This document shows positions 1-7,339 of a stretch of 8,789 nt of DNA, in pieces. The notes beneath the pieces are model-generated. The model worked only from the letters and a program-made list of their open reading frames with translations, ran no database searches and was not told the origin of the DNA. The stretch's first letter is position 1, and each line of letters begins with the position of its first letter. Location of the stretch: NCBI GenBank assembly GCA_019454915.1, contig JACFNM010000169.1, forward strand, positions 1 to 8,789, read 5' to 3'. This stretch comes from Chitinophagaceae bacterium. Its GTDB lineage: Bacteria > Bacteroidota > Bacteroidia > Chitinophagales > Chitinophagaceae. A program made the position numbers and the translations under genes.

Positions 1-106
1 CACCCCGTACCTATTATCATCACCTGTATTTTTTCTTATTAAACAGAGAGAAGATACTAAGGGCAGTAAAGATTTTTTATACATATGCTTAAATACGATT
101 TGAATA
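1..106. other. Left edge, no assignable gene
   Basis: This short stretch precedes the first clear gene. Forward frame 2 stays open from the window edge to a TGA at 101-103, three bases before the next start. Forward frame 3 stays open to a TAA at 90-92, and frame 1 ends at a TAA at 40-42 after a hydrophobic tail reading PIIITCIFSY. Any of these could be the C-terminus of an upstream gene. The frame 1 tail would suit the last membrane helix of a transporter, but the pieces are too short to choose between. No Bacteroidota-type promoter (TTTG about 19 bp before TAnnTTTG) was found by eye. Confidence 0.4.
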
Positions 107-1159
107 ATGGAAGGAAGGAGAAATTTTATCAGGAAGGGATTATTAGGAATGGCTGCTACTACGTTGGCAGGAATCGGAACAGCCCTGCCGGCTCTTGAAG
201 CGGTGTCGGTAAACCATCCTCAATCTACGGGCGATTTGAAGAAGATTCCGGGAGGACTTTGGTCGGTAATGTTAACACCATTCCGGGACAATCTTGCTAT
301 TGATAACCCCGCATTGGAAAAGTTGACTGAGTTTTATATCGGGACAGGTGCAAACGGTTTATTTGCCAACTGCGCGTCCAGTGAAATGTATGAACTCTCG
401 CCGGAGGAGCGGTTACAGATTATTCGCACTACGCTGAAAATTGCAGAAGGAAAAGTACCCGTAGTAGCATCCGGAACCTTTACGCATTCGGTTAATCAAA
501 ATGCTGAGTTTATAAAGCAGGTGCACGACACGGGCGTAGACGCTGTTGTTTTAATATCCAGTATAATAGCCCGCAGAGATGAAAATGATGATAAGCTGAA
601 ACAAAAAATTGAACAATTATTAAAGCTCACAGGGAATATTCCCCTGGGCATATATGAGTGCCCTTCGCCGTACAAAAGGCTGTTGTCGCCGGAATTGATG
701 AAGTGGCTTGGTGAAAGCGGGCGTTTTGTTTATCATAAAGACACCAGTTGTGACCCGGATGCGATTAGATTAAAAATTAAAGCTGTTGAAGATACTTCGC
801 TTTCCTTTTTTAATGCAGATACGCCTACTGCCTTATCCTCCTTACAGGATGGCGGAGCGGGGTTATCGCCGATTGCGGCCAATTGTCATCCTGAACTCTA
901 TGTTGAACTGATTAAGATGGTGAATCGTCGCGAAAATAGTGAACGTCTAAGTTGGCTCAATGCACGGCTTACGGTGATGGACGGAACGGCGGGTATGATG
1001 TATCCTCTGCTGGCAAAGGTTTTCCTGCAATTGAGAGGACTACCGATAAAACCAATCAGTCGCCGTAGGCGAGCGGGTGGTATTACAAAAGATGCTTACT
1101 TAAGAATGAAGGCTTTGAAAGATATGTTTGAGGATACCATGATCCAACTGAAGGGGTAG
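107..1159 (+). CDS. Tat-exported dihydrodipicolinate synthase/N-acetylneuraminate lyase family protein
   Basis: A 350-residue class I aldolase-superfamily (DHDPS/NAL, TIM barrel) protein. It starts with a twin-arginine signal: RRNFIRKG at residues 4-11, a hydrophobic stretch to about residue 30, and a probable cut near ALEA (30-33). The barrel begins at GGLWSVMLTPF (49-59). The Schiff-base lysine is Lys211 in VYHKDTS, and the proton-relay tyrosine is Tyr183 in GIYECP. The family GxxGE substrate loop is altered to CASSE (89-93), keeping Glu93 but losing the usual Thr-Gly. Family members cleave or form 2-keto acids through pyruvate Schiff bases (sialic acid lyase, 2-keto-3-deoxygluconate aldolase) or dehydrate keto-deoxy sugar acids; the true substrate is unknown. 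The start places the RR motif normally at the N-terminus. A housekeeping DapA is unlikely, since DapA is cytoplasmic. The next gene follows on the same strand. Confidence 0.88.
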   Translation: MEGRRNFIRKGLLGMAATTLAGIGTALPALEAVSVNHPQSTGDLKKIPGGLWSVMLTPFRDNLAIDNPALEKLTEFYIGTGANGLFANCASSEMYELSPEERLQIIRTTLKIAEGKVPVVASGTFTHSVNQNAEFIKQVHDTGVDAVVLISSIIARRDENDDKLKQKIEQLLKLTGNIPLGIYECPSPYKRLLSPELMKWLGESGRFVYHKDTSCDPDAIRLKIKAVEDTSLSFFNADTPTALSSLQDGGAGLSPIAANCHPELYVELIKMVNRRENSERLSWLNARLTVMDGTAGMMYPLLAKVFLQLRGLPIKPISRRRRAGGITKDAYLRMKALKDMFEDTMIQLKG

Positions 1160-1264
1160 ATGATTCTTTTATCGAAAAAAATGGAGATGTTCTCCGGTTA
1201 CTATCATCTGGTTTTGGAGAAGAAGTATCCGACAATTGCGATTAATCAGTTTTTTAGAATAAGT

Positions 1265-4200
1265 ATGATAAAATTATGTAGACTCCGGATGGTGACGGGC
1301 TTCGTTGTCCTGTGCGGCGTCAGCTTTTTTTCTGTTGAAGCGCAAACACCATCTGTGCATCGCGATGGTAAATTATTGCAGGGTGAAAAATGGATACCTT
1401 TTGATTATCCTGAAAAAGCAGATTTATATGTTTCTTCGGAGGGGAATGATAATTGGACCGGTACCTTGCCCGCGCCGAACGCTGCCCGGACGGACGGCCC
1501 CTTCCGTACGATTGAACGGGCAAAGCACGCGGTACGGCAGCTAAAGCAACAACTCTATTTACCCAAACTTTCACCCATAGAAAATTTAGCGGCTGCGGGC
1601 GTTATTCCCTATATCGGCTCACCGCATCCTTTCGGCAAGGGCAGGGATATCCTGGTGTATATCCGTGAAGGGGTTTATCCATTGAGTGAGCCGTTGACAT
1701 TCTCTCCCGAAGATGGTGGAGAAAGGGTAGAAACAAACTTACCTACGGGTGCGGTAGAATATCGAAAGCTGAGAGATCATTATGTCACTTATGCAGCCTA
1801 TCCGGGAGAGAAGCCGGTAATCACCGGAGCGGTACCGGTAAAGGACTGGAAGAAGAAAGGGAAGGTTTGGACTGCGCCTCTCAACGCAGATACTGCAGCG
1901 ATGTTATTAGTAGATGGGAAGAATCAAACGCTTGCCCGCACACCCAATACGGGCTACTATACGCCATCGCTGGTTTCGGCTACGCCTGATGAGCTCCATT
2001 TTCATAGGGGTGAATTGAAGGATTGGAAAGACAAAGCGGGTAACCGCCTCGTGATGCTCCTGCGTTGGTTTACGGGAGTCAATAGTATCGCGAAGATCAA
2101 TGAAAAGACAGGAGTTGCCACACTTCAAAAGCCTGAGAACGGACTGACGATTGTTCCGCCGAGGTATTATGTAGAGAATATAAAATCATTATTAGATACA
2201 GCCGGTGAATGGTACTTTGACAAGCACCAAAAGGAAATCAGTTATATACCCGAAACGGCCACTGCAAATCCAAATCAATCCTATACCGGGGTGGCAGTGC
2301 TCCCTAATCTGATTACGGTTAGGGGTTCTGTACAGATGCCGGTTCGCAATCTGCGCTTTTATGGTTTGACTTTTGAAGGGGCCATTGCTCAGAGCAGCGC
2401 TATCCTTTTCGAACAAACTTTTTCCTGCGAACTGGCTCAGTCTGTCATTCGGTCCTGTGGCGGAGTGGGCGTGTCCGTGTTGAAAGGATGTTATGATACC
2501 CGTATTCTCCGTAATCGTTTTGAGGATATCGGTAATGGCGCCGTGTTGGTAAGCGGCCCGGCCAATCCTTCCGACGGACGGGAAATAACCCGGCAAACGT
2601 TGATTTCGTACAATCAGTTTTCGGATTGTGCCGGAACCAATATTGCGGCTTCTTATTCATTGATGACGACCATCTCCCATAATTATATCACCCGAACCCG
2701 TGGACGATTTGCCATCTATGTAGGCGGATGGAAAAATCTTGAAGAGGCTATTGACGGAGGTTATCTTGTAGAATACAACCACCTGGATAATGTACTTGAA
2801 AGTTCTGATGATGCGGGCGCTATTACAACAGCGGGGATGACGTTTAATTCGGTGATTCGCAGAAACCTGGTACACGATGTGCACGCCGGTTTTTTTAACG
2901 AGAATGACGGATTTTGGTTTGACAACTTATCCAATGGCTGGACAGCCGAAGAAAACATTTACTATAATCTGCAGCAGGGAGAGTGGAAACTCTGCGCCGC
3001 TTTGCCGGAGGATAACATTTACCGGAATAATTTCTTGATAGATGCTCCGTCGAGTAAACCTGAAATGTTTATAGAAGGAAATCCTGTTTTTGAAGAAAGC
3101 AATCTCAGGATAACATCCGCCACTCAAACTGCATCCGGTTCTGCTGTAACGGGTAGTGTTATCAGGATTAGTGCGGAAGTGACGAATAAGGGAGGTTCGG
3201 GAGTAGCGCCGGTGGTGCTTTATGTGGATGGAAAGATAAGAGAGCAGAAATTGTTTCCCTGTATAAAAAATAACACCGGTAAAATAGAGTTTGAGATTAG
3301 AATATATGAAGAGGGCGAACATCGTTTTGCGGTTGGCTCAACACCTTACCAGGTGGTGAAGGTGGAGGGTGAAAGACCCCAGGTGGTTTTTGAGGAACTG
3401 CAATTGTCCGGAGACAGGTTAACACAGGGAGAAAAAGTTCGGGCGTCAGCGCTGGCGAGGAACCTGACTGCTGTTCAGCAAAACCTGAATACAGCCTTAA
3501 TGCAGGATGGGCAGGAGATGCAGAAACAGATGGTTACCCTGAAGCCAAACGATACCCTGAGGGTCTATTTTGAATGGACGCCTGTTCCGGGGCAACATCA
3601 GATACAAATTGAGAATAGTGTTTCACGAACGATAAAAGTATTTAAAGCCAAAGAACTGAATCTTTCCGAAGTTCCCGTTTTACAATATTGTGCGCCGAGA
3701 GCACAGCCCTATTCTATAGATGCGGATGTGAAATCAAATCGTTTTCGGATTACCGCCGGCGGCTCTGATTTTTTTCATGCGGAAGATTCCTATGCCGCGG
3801 CATATATCAAAGGAATTAAGGGAGATTTCCTAGCCACCGTTACCGTGAACCGGTTTGGTCAGCAAACTCATCAATGGTTTCGTTCCGGATTGTTTGTCAG
3901 GAATGACATGACAAAAAGTTTTGACGTGGTGCCCGGGAGTAAAGGTTCGGTGCTGGTATTCACCACGCCTGCCCGTGCCGGTATTGAATATGACGAATTT
4001 GGCGAAGGTTGTATGCATAAAGCGAGCAGTACCAATCTGCCTGAAAATCAAACTACGCCTATATATCTGAAATTGGTAAGGCATGGAAATAGTTTCAGCG
4101 GATACATCAGTACAGATGGTAAAAACTGGATCATCGAGCGGCATACTACGGATTTACCCGGTGTTGCAGAAGCCATTGACATAGGTCTTGCCGCCGGCGC

Positions 4201-4270
4201 TCCTGACAAGCAACAGTACCAGGTAGAATTTACTGACTGGAAAATCAGGTTAGCGGATGAAAAGGAATAA
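1265..4270 (+). CDS. Secreted right-handed parallel beta-helix protein with tandem beta-sandwich domains (GH141-like)
   Basis: A large exported, probably carbohydrate-active protein of about 1001 residues. The frame is open back to an ATG at 1160, directly after the previous stop. The ATG at 1265 is preferred because it gives a standard signal peptide (MIKLCRLRM, hydrophobic core, cut at SVEA|QTP). Numbering from 1160: an opening module LYVSSEGNDNWTGT (89-102) with a YIREGVYPLSEP strand (167-178) is typical of the beta-helix family that includes GH141 and GH120. The helix runs from about 395 to 630, rich in NxFxD/NxI turns. ESSDDAGAI (547-555) and DGFWFDNLSNGW (583-594) hold acids (Asp551, Asp588) placed like the catalytic pair of GH141 enzymes. 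Two CARDB/Ig-like domains follow (about 645-735 and 740-830), then a concanavalin-like DUF1349-type domain (about 850-1030). It overlaps the next gene by 14 bp. Glycosidase, lyase or binding protein cannot be separated here. Confidence 0.85.
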   Translation: MIKLCRLRMVTGFVVLCGVSFFSVEAQTPSVHRDGKLLQGEKWIPFDYPEKADLYVSSEGNDNWTGTLPAPNAARTDGPFRTIERAKHAVRQLKQQLYLPKLSPIENLAAAGVIPYIGSPHPFGKGRDILVYIREGVYPLSEPLTFSPEDGGERVETNLPTGAVEYRKLRDHYVTYAAYPGEKPVITGAVPVKDWKKKGKVWTAPLNADTAAMLLVDGKNQTLARTPNTGYYTPSLVSATPDELHFHRGELKDWKDKAGNRLVMLLRWFTGVNSIAKINEKTGVATLQKPENGLTIVPPRYYVENIKSLLDTAGEWYFDKHQKEISYIPETATANPNQSYTGVAVLPNLITVRGSVQMPVRNLRFYGLTFEGAIAQSSAILFEQTFSCELAQSVIRSCGGVGVSVLKGCYDTRILRNRFEDIGNGAVLVSGPANPSDGREITRQTLISYNQFSDCAGTNIAASYSLMTTISHNYITRTRGRFAIYVGGWKNLEEAIDGGYLVEYNHLDNVLESSDDAGAITTAGMTFNSVIRRNLVHDVHAGFFNENDGFWFDNLSNGWTAEENIYYNLQQGEWKLCAALPEDNIYRNNFLIDAPSSKPEMFIEGNPVFEESNLRITSATQTASGSAVTGSVIRISAEVTNKGGSGVAPVVLYVDGKIREQKLFPCIKNNTGKIEFEIRIYEEGEHRFAVGSTPYQVVKVEGERPQVVFEELQLSGDRLTQGEKVRASALARNLTAVQQNLNTALMQDGQEMQKQMVTLKPNDTLRVYFEWTPVPGQHQIQIENSVSRTIKVFKAKELNLSEVPVLQYCAPRAQPYSIDADVKSNRFRITAGGSDFFHAEDSYAAAYIKGIKGDFLATVTVNRFGQQTHQWFRSGLFVRNDMTKSFDVVPGSKGSVLVFTTPARAGIEYDEFGEGCMHKASSTNLPENQTTPIYLKLVRHGNSFSGYISTDGKNWIIERHTTDLPGVAEAIDIGLAAGAPDKQQYQVEFTDWKIRLADEKE

Positions 4271-5366
4271 TCAATGGATGATACTACTGCTTACGGGAGG
4301 GCTTATATCGGTCTTGTTCTCCTGTTCGTCAGTCTCACGCGAACAATCAACTTCTTCTTCTTATTACTCAATGGAAGATTTTGATAATGTAAAAAAGATA
4401 GATGCCCACGTTCATATCCGGACTAACGATTCGGGTTTTGCCGTCCAGGCGCGAAAGGATAATTTCCGCCTGATATCCATTGTGGTGGAAGACGGTCCTG
4501 ATATCGGAATTCAGCAACAATACGCTATTACACAAAAAAAATCTTTCCCTGACAGAGTAGCTTTTGCCACTACTTTTTCTCTTAAAGGCTTTAACGACGA
4601 TGGGTGGGTAGACGAAACCATTAAGCATTTGGATCAATCCATAAATGCGGGCGCCGTTGCCGTGAAGGTGTATAAAGATATTGGAATGACGCTGAAGGAT
4701 AAGGAAGGAAAATGGGTGATGGTGGATGATTCAAGATTCAAACCGATTTGGGATTTTCTGGTTAAGAAAAATATTCCGGTGATAGGTCATCTCGGTGAAC
4801 CGAAAAATTGCTGGTTACCTATCGAAGAAATGACCATCAGGAGTGATAAAAGTTATTATACCCGTCATCCGGAGTATCATATGTTTCTTCACCCGGAATA
4901 TCCATCCTACGAAAAACAGATTGAGGCGAGAGATAATATGTTGGAGCAGAACCCCGGTTTGAAATTTATCGGAGCGCATCTGGGAAGCCTGGAATGGGAT
5001 ACCGATGAACTTGCTAAGCGACTGGATCGGTTTCCAAATATGGCGGTGGATATGGCGGCCCGCGTAACGCATCTTCAACTACAATCTTTACACAACAGAA
5101 AAAAAGTGCAGGACTTTTTCATAAAATACCAGGACCGGATCCTTTATGGCACCGACCGGATTGTGGATGACACGAAAGCGCCGGAGGAAGTTGAAGCGTT
5201 TGTCCATCGTGCGTGGCTCAGCGACTGGCAATTTTTTTGTACGGAAGATACCATGCGCACTTCATCATTTGAAGGCGTTTTTCAGGGGCTCAGGTTGCCT
5301 GAAACGGTATTGGATAAAATATATTTCAGGAATGCCCAAAACTGGTTTCCTAAACTGAACTGGTAA
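4257..5366 (+). CDS. Amidohydrolase (Amidohydrolase_2 family) lipoprotein
   Basis: A 369-residue metal-dependent TIM-barrel hydrolase of the amidohydrolase superfamily. A lipoprotein signal ends in VLFSC with Cys23. No acidic lipoprotein-export signal follows the Cys, so a periplasm-facing location is likely. Candidate metal and active-site residues are visible in order: the HxH pair His51 and His53 (KIDAHVHI), Lys137 (VKVYKD), His178 (VIGHLGEP), His241 (FIGAHLGS) and Asp300 (LYGTDR). This is the layout of the family of sugar lactonases, 2-pyrone-4,6-dicarboxylate lactonase and non-oxidative decarboxylases such as gamma-resorcylate decarboxylase. The reaction cannot be narrowed further. The start lies inside the end of the beta-helix gene (14-bp overlap), which points to translational coupling. 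Next to an aldolase-family protein, a lactonase-type role is attractive, but that is inference. Confidence 0.85.
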   Translation: MKRNNQWMILLLTGGLISVLFSCSSVSREQSTSSSYYSMEDFDNVKKIDAHVHIRTNDSGFAVQARKDNFRLISIVVEDGPDIGIQQQYAITQKKSFPDRVAFATTFSLKGFNDDGWVDETIKHLDQSINAGAVAVKVYKDIGMTLKDKEGKWVMVDDSRFKPIWDFLVKKNIPVIGHLGEPKNCWLPIEEMTIRSDKSYYTRHPEYHMFLHPEYPSYEKQIEARDNMLEQNPGLKFIGAHLGSLEWDTDELAKRLDRFPNMAVDMAARVTHLQLQSLHNRKKVQDFFIKYQDRILYGTDRIVDDTKAPEEVEAFVHRAWLSDWQFFCTEDTMRTSSFEGVFQGLRLPETVLDKIYFRNAQNWFPKLNW

Positions 5367-5396
5367 TTTTTTATAATCATTTTATAACACGTGAAT

Positions 5397-6722
5397 ATGA
5401 TGCTTTTCAAAACAAATCTTAGCCGAAAAACCCTGTCTGTGAGATGGATGATGTGCTTTTCCCTGATTCTTCCCTATACTGTCTTTTCTCAATATCTTGA
5501 AAATCCCTATACACCGGGTCAGGCGCCCGACCGGATAAACCTGACCGTTACGCAAGATCCGGCAACATCTCAGGCGGTTACCTGGAGAACAAGTACGGCT
5601 ATTTCAACGGCATTCGCAGAAATTATTCCGGCTAATGCCAATCCTTTGTCGGTGAAGGATGCGGTACGACTGACTGCCCGGACGGAGACGGTCGCATCCC
5701 GGGATGATTTCTATAAGGAGATCAAATGGAGGGGCGTGACGGCCAATTATCATTCAGTTGTCTTTAATAGTTTAAAGCCCAATACACTTTATAGCTACCG
5801 GGTAGGTAGTGGAGACCATTGGAGTGAATGGTTTCAGTTCAGAACGGCTTCCGATAAGCATGAGAAATTTTCCTTTCTTTACTTTGGTGACGCCCAAACG
5901 GGATTATTTTCCATGTGGTCAAAAGTAATCCGCGGGGCTTATGCACGCATGCCCGGTGTAAAAGCCATGCTGCATGCAGGCGACCTGGTTAACCGGGATA
6001 GTAATGACGAAGAATGGGGGGAATGGTTTGCCGCCGGCTCATTTATTCATGCCACGATTCCCAACATGCCCTCGCCCGGAAATCATGATTATGGCAGGGG
6101 CGATTTTGACAAAGATTTATCTCCTTTTTGGCGCGCCCAGTTTACGCTCCCTGAAAACGGGCCCAAAGGATTGGAAGAAACCTGTTACTTCTCGGATATA
6201 CAGGGCGTACGCTTTATTTCACTCGACGCCTATATGGTAGAGGAGACAGACGAGTACCTTGAAAAAGAAAAAGTCTGGATGGATAGTGTGTTAAGTCATA
6301 ACCCCAACTCATGGACGGTGGTGGTTTTTCATCATCCTATATTTTCCACCAAGACCACGCGGGATAACAAGAGAATGCGGGCAACTTTTAAACCTTTATT
6401 TGATAAATACAAAGTGGACCTGGTGCTTCAGGGGCATGACCATACCTATGCGCGGGGCATGAAGAATATTCCCATGGAGAAGAAAGGCGAAACTTCAGGC
6501 ACCATGTACGTGGTGTCCGTAAGCGGTCCAAAAATGACCGATCATGATGTGGCAACCGAAACCTGGATGGATAAATCAGCCGTATATACGCAATTGTACC
6601 AGGTGATAACGGTAGATAAGAACAAATTGGAGTACAGAGCCTATACCTCTGCAGATGAACTATTTGATGCTTTTGATCTGGTTAAACGGAAGGGGAAAAA
6701 CAATAAACTCATTGAACGGTAG
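5397..6722 (+). CDS. Secreted purple acid phosphatase-like metallophosphoesterase with N-terminal Fn3-like domain
   Basis: About 441 residues. A GTG at 5391 would add two residues; the ATG at 5397 is preferred because Bacteroidota rarely use GTG. A Sec signal peptide ends at TVFS|QYLENPY. Numbering from 5391: the Fn3-like domain typical of purple acid phosphatases spans about 46-153 (PDRINLTVTQDP to SEWFQFRTA). The calcineurin-like phosphoesterase domain follows with metal ligands in FGDAQ (Asp167), HAGDLVN (Asp198), GNHD (Asn231, His232), FHHP (314-316) and QGHDHTYARG (His349, His351). The tyrosine of the GDxxY motif, which gives classical enzymes their purple Fe(III)-tyrosinate colour, is Asn202 here. 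The protein should hydrolyse phosphomonoesters or diesters in the periplasm or outside; the substrate is unknown. Only 30 bp separate it from the amidohydrolase gene, so it probably ends the same operon. Confidence 0.9.
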   Translation: MMLFKTNLSRKTLSVRWMMCFSLILPYTVFSQYLENPYTPGQAPDRINLTVTQDPATSQAVTWRTSTAISTAFAEIIPANANPLSVKDAVRLTARTETVASRDDFYKEIKWRGVTANYHSVVFNSLKPNTLYSYRVGSGDHWSEWFQFRTASDKHEKFSFLYFGDAQTGLFSMWSKVIRGAYARMPGVKAMLHAGDLVNRDSNDEEWGEWFAAGSFIHATIPNMPSPGNHDYGRGDFDKDLSPFWRAQFTLPENGPKGLEETCYFSDIQGVRFISLDAYMVEETDEYLEKEKVWMDSVLSHNPNSWTVVVFHHPIFSTKTTRDNKRMRATFKPLFDKYKVDLVLQGHDHTYARGMKNIPMEKKGETSGTMYVVSVSGPKMTDHDVATETWMDKSAVYTQLYQVITVDKNKLEYRAYTSADELFDAFDLVKRKGKNNKLIER

Positions 6723-6997
6723 GATGAAATATTTAGTTGGCATAAACGACAAGATTGTGCTGATAAATTTGGTTTCGGTGATGGAGGTGAATCACGGGCT
6801 TCATCTGTATTGCTAAAGGGAAAGCGATATAGTCAATAACAGGAAGATTATGTGAACAGAGAACGGGTATATCAAATCTTCTTTTCCTGCGGTGAAAAGA
6901 GTAATTAATCGCCGCAATTATGCGATGATTGATTGCTATATTTACCGCATAGTCGGCTTTCCGTGATGTCCAAATACGTCTACGAGTAAAAAAATAG
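6723..6997. other. Gap without a supported gene
   Basis: These 275 bases follow the metallophosphoesterase stop. A 30-codon forward ORF begins with ATG at 6724 (MKYLVGINDK) and ends at 6816; it resembles nothing recognised. On the minus strand one frame is open for 89 codons (7002 down to 6736) with a TAA at 6733-6735, but its only ATG is near its end (6802-6804), so it cannot be called a gene. No strong hairpin plus T-run terminator and no recognisable Bacteroidota promoter were seen by eye. With the neighbouring fic remnant, this looks like decayed or rearranged DNA. Confidence 0.5.
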
Positions 6998-7009
6998 ATG
7001 ACTCATCAA
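6998..7009 (+). repeat. 12-bp direct repeat, copy 1
   Basis: ATGACTCATCAA is the start of the fic remnant, encoding MTHQ. The same 12 bases occur again at 7327-7338, so the two copies bracket the remnant. The identity stops on both sides. Confidence 0.6.
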
Positions 7010-7115
7010 TGGCAGGACGGGAGCATAAACGCCGTGTTTGACGAAGTGGGGTTGGTGTCGGGGAAATTGATTGAACGGATGAATGCGATGAGATTCTCCG
7101 CCAAAGAAGAAGCAG

Positions 7116-7129
7116 CGCTTAATGCTCAA
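7116..7129 (+). other. Probable deletion joint within the fic remnant
   Basis: The string CGCTTAATGCTCAA reads as part of ALNAQ in the frame of the 5' Fic piece and as part of RLMLN in the frame of the 3' Fic piece. Both readings fit their half of the family pattern. This is what a deletion between two short direct repeats would leave: one copy of the repeat shared by both ends. It is inferred from frame use, because the undeleted parent is not present. Confidence 0.45.
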
Positions 7130-7326
7130 TAAACTTTTAGACGGTTTCGAAGGTAAGTTGCAATCTTCGAAATGGGCAAAGATTACGAAGACTTCCACGG
7201 ATACGGCGTTAAGAGATATAAGAGATCTGATTGACAAAGGTATTTTGCAACAGAAGGATGAAGGTGGGCGAAGTACGAATTATGAACTGACAGACTTCAA
7301 ATGGGTATGACTATCAGAATATAATA

Positions 7327-7338
7327 ATGACTCATCAA
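7327..7338 (+). repeat. 12-bp direct repeat, copy 2
   Basis: An exact copy of ATGACTCATCAA lies one base before the start codon of the alkaline phosphatase gene. It opens a seven-codon frame (MTHQNEI, stop at 7348-7350) overlapping that start. It may be a duplicated translation-start region or chance; 12-base matches are expected a few times in a window this size, but not usually at both ends of one element. Confidence 0.55.
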
Positions 7339-7339
7339 A

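Larger units (their letters stand above)
6998..7310 (+). pseudogene. Remnant of a Fic (DUF4172-type) family gene, core deleted
   Basis: Two pieces of one protein type lie in different frames. The 5' piece (6998-7132, 44 codons) reads MTHQWQDGS, then GKLIERMNAMRF and KEEAALNAQ. That matches the N-terminal pattern of Fic proteins with a DUF4172 domain, where GKLLGRMEALGF and an EAxL stretch precede the KSSxIEGE motif. The 3' piece (7122-7310) reads LNKLLDGFEGKL, SSKWAKI, TDTALRDIRDLIDKGIL and GGRSTNYEL. This is the winged-helix end of the same proteins, where this helix normally follows the AMP-transferring Fic domain. The catalytic HPFxxGNGR motif and roughly 250 codons between are absent, and the halves are out of frame. 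The family transfers AMP to target proteins; this copy cannot. An independent 62-residue HTH protein from ATG 7122 is possible but unlikely. Family assignment is from memory of the motifs. Confidence 0.7.

Noticed and set aside
2..103. Forward frame open from the window edge to TGA at 101-103, possible end of an upstream gene
   Set aside because: Another frame is open nearly as far, the 33 residues match nothing I recognise, and random openness at this length is common.
2192..2596. 134-codon minus-strand ORF inside the beta-helix gene, and similar antisense ORFs at 2927-3322 and 3830-4144
   Set aside because: They lie wholly within a well-supported forward gene and have shadow-like composition (rich in His, Arg, Ser) with no domain.
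5371..5387. TTATAA repeated five bases apart before the metallophosphoesterase gene, possible operator or terminator
   Set aside because: TTATAA is self-complementary and the gap is AT-rich; the stem would be very weak and no GC-rich hairpin is present.
6910..6935. AATCGC and GCGATGATT as a possible hairpin terminator
   Set aside because: The stem is short and interrupted, and no T-run follows.
7320..7325. TATAAT with TTCAAA 18 bp upstream, possible promoter for the phosphatase gene
   Set aside because: This is the E. coli-type consensus; Bacteroidota use a different -7 motif (TAnnTTTG), and the hexamer lies only 14 bases from the start codon.
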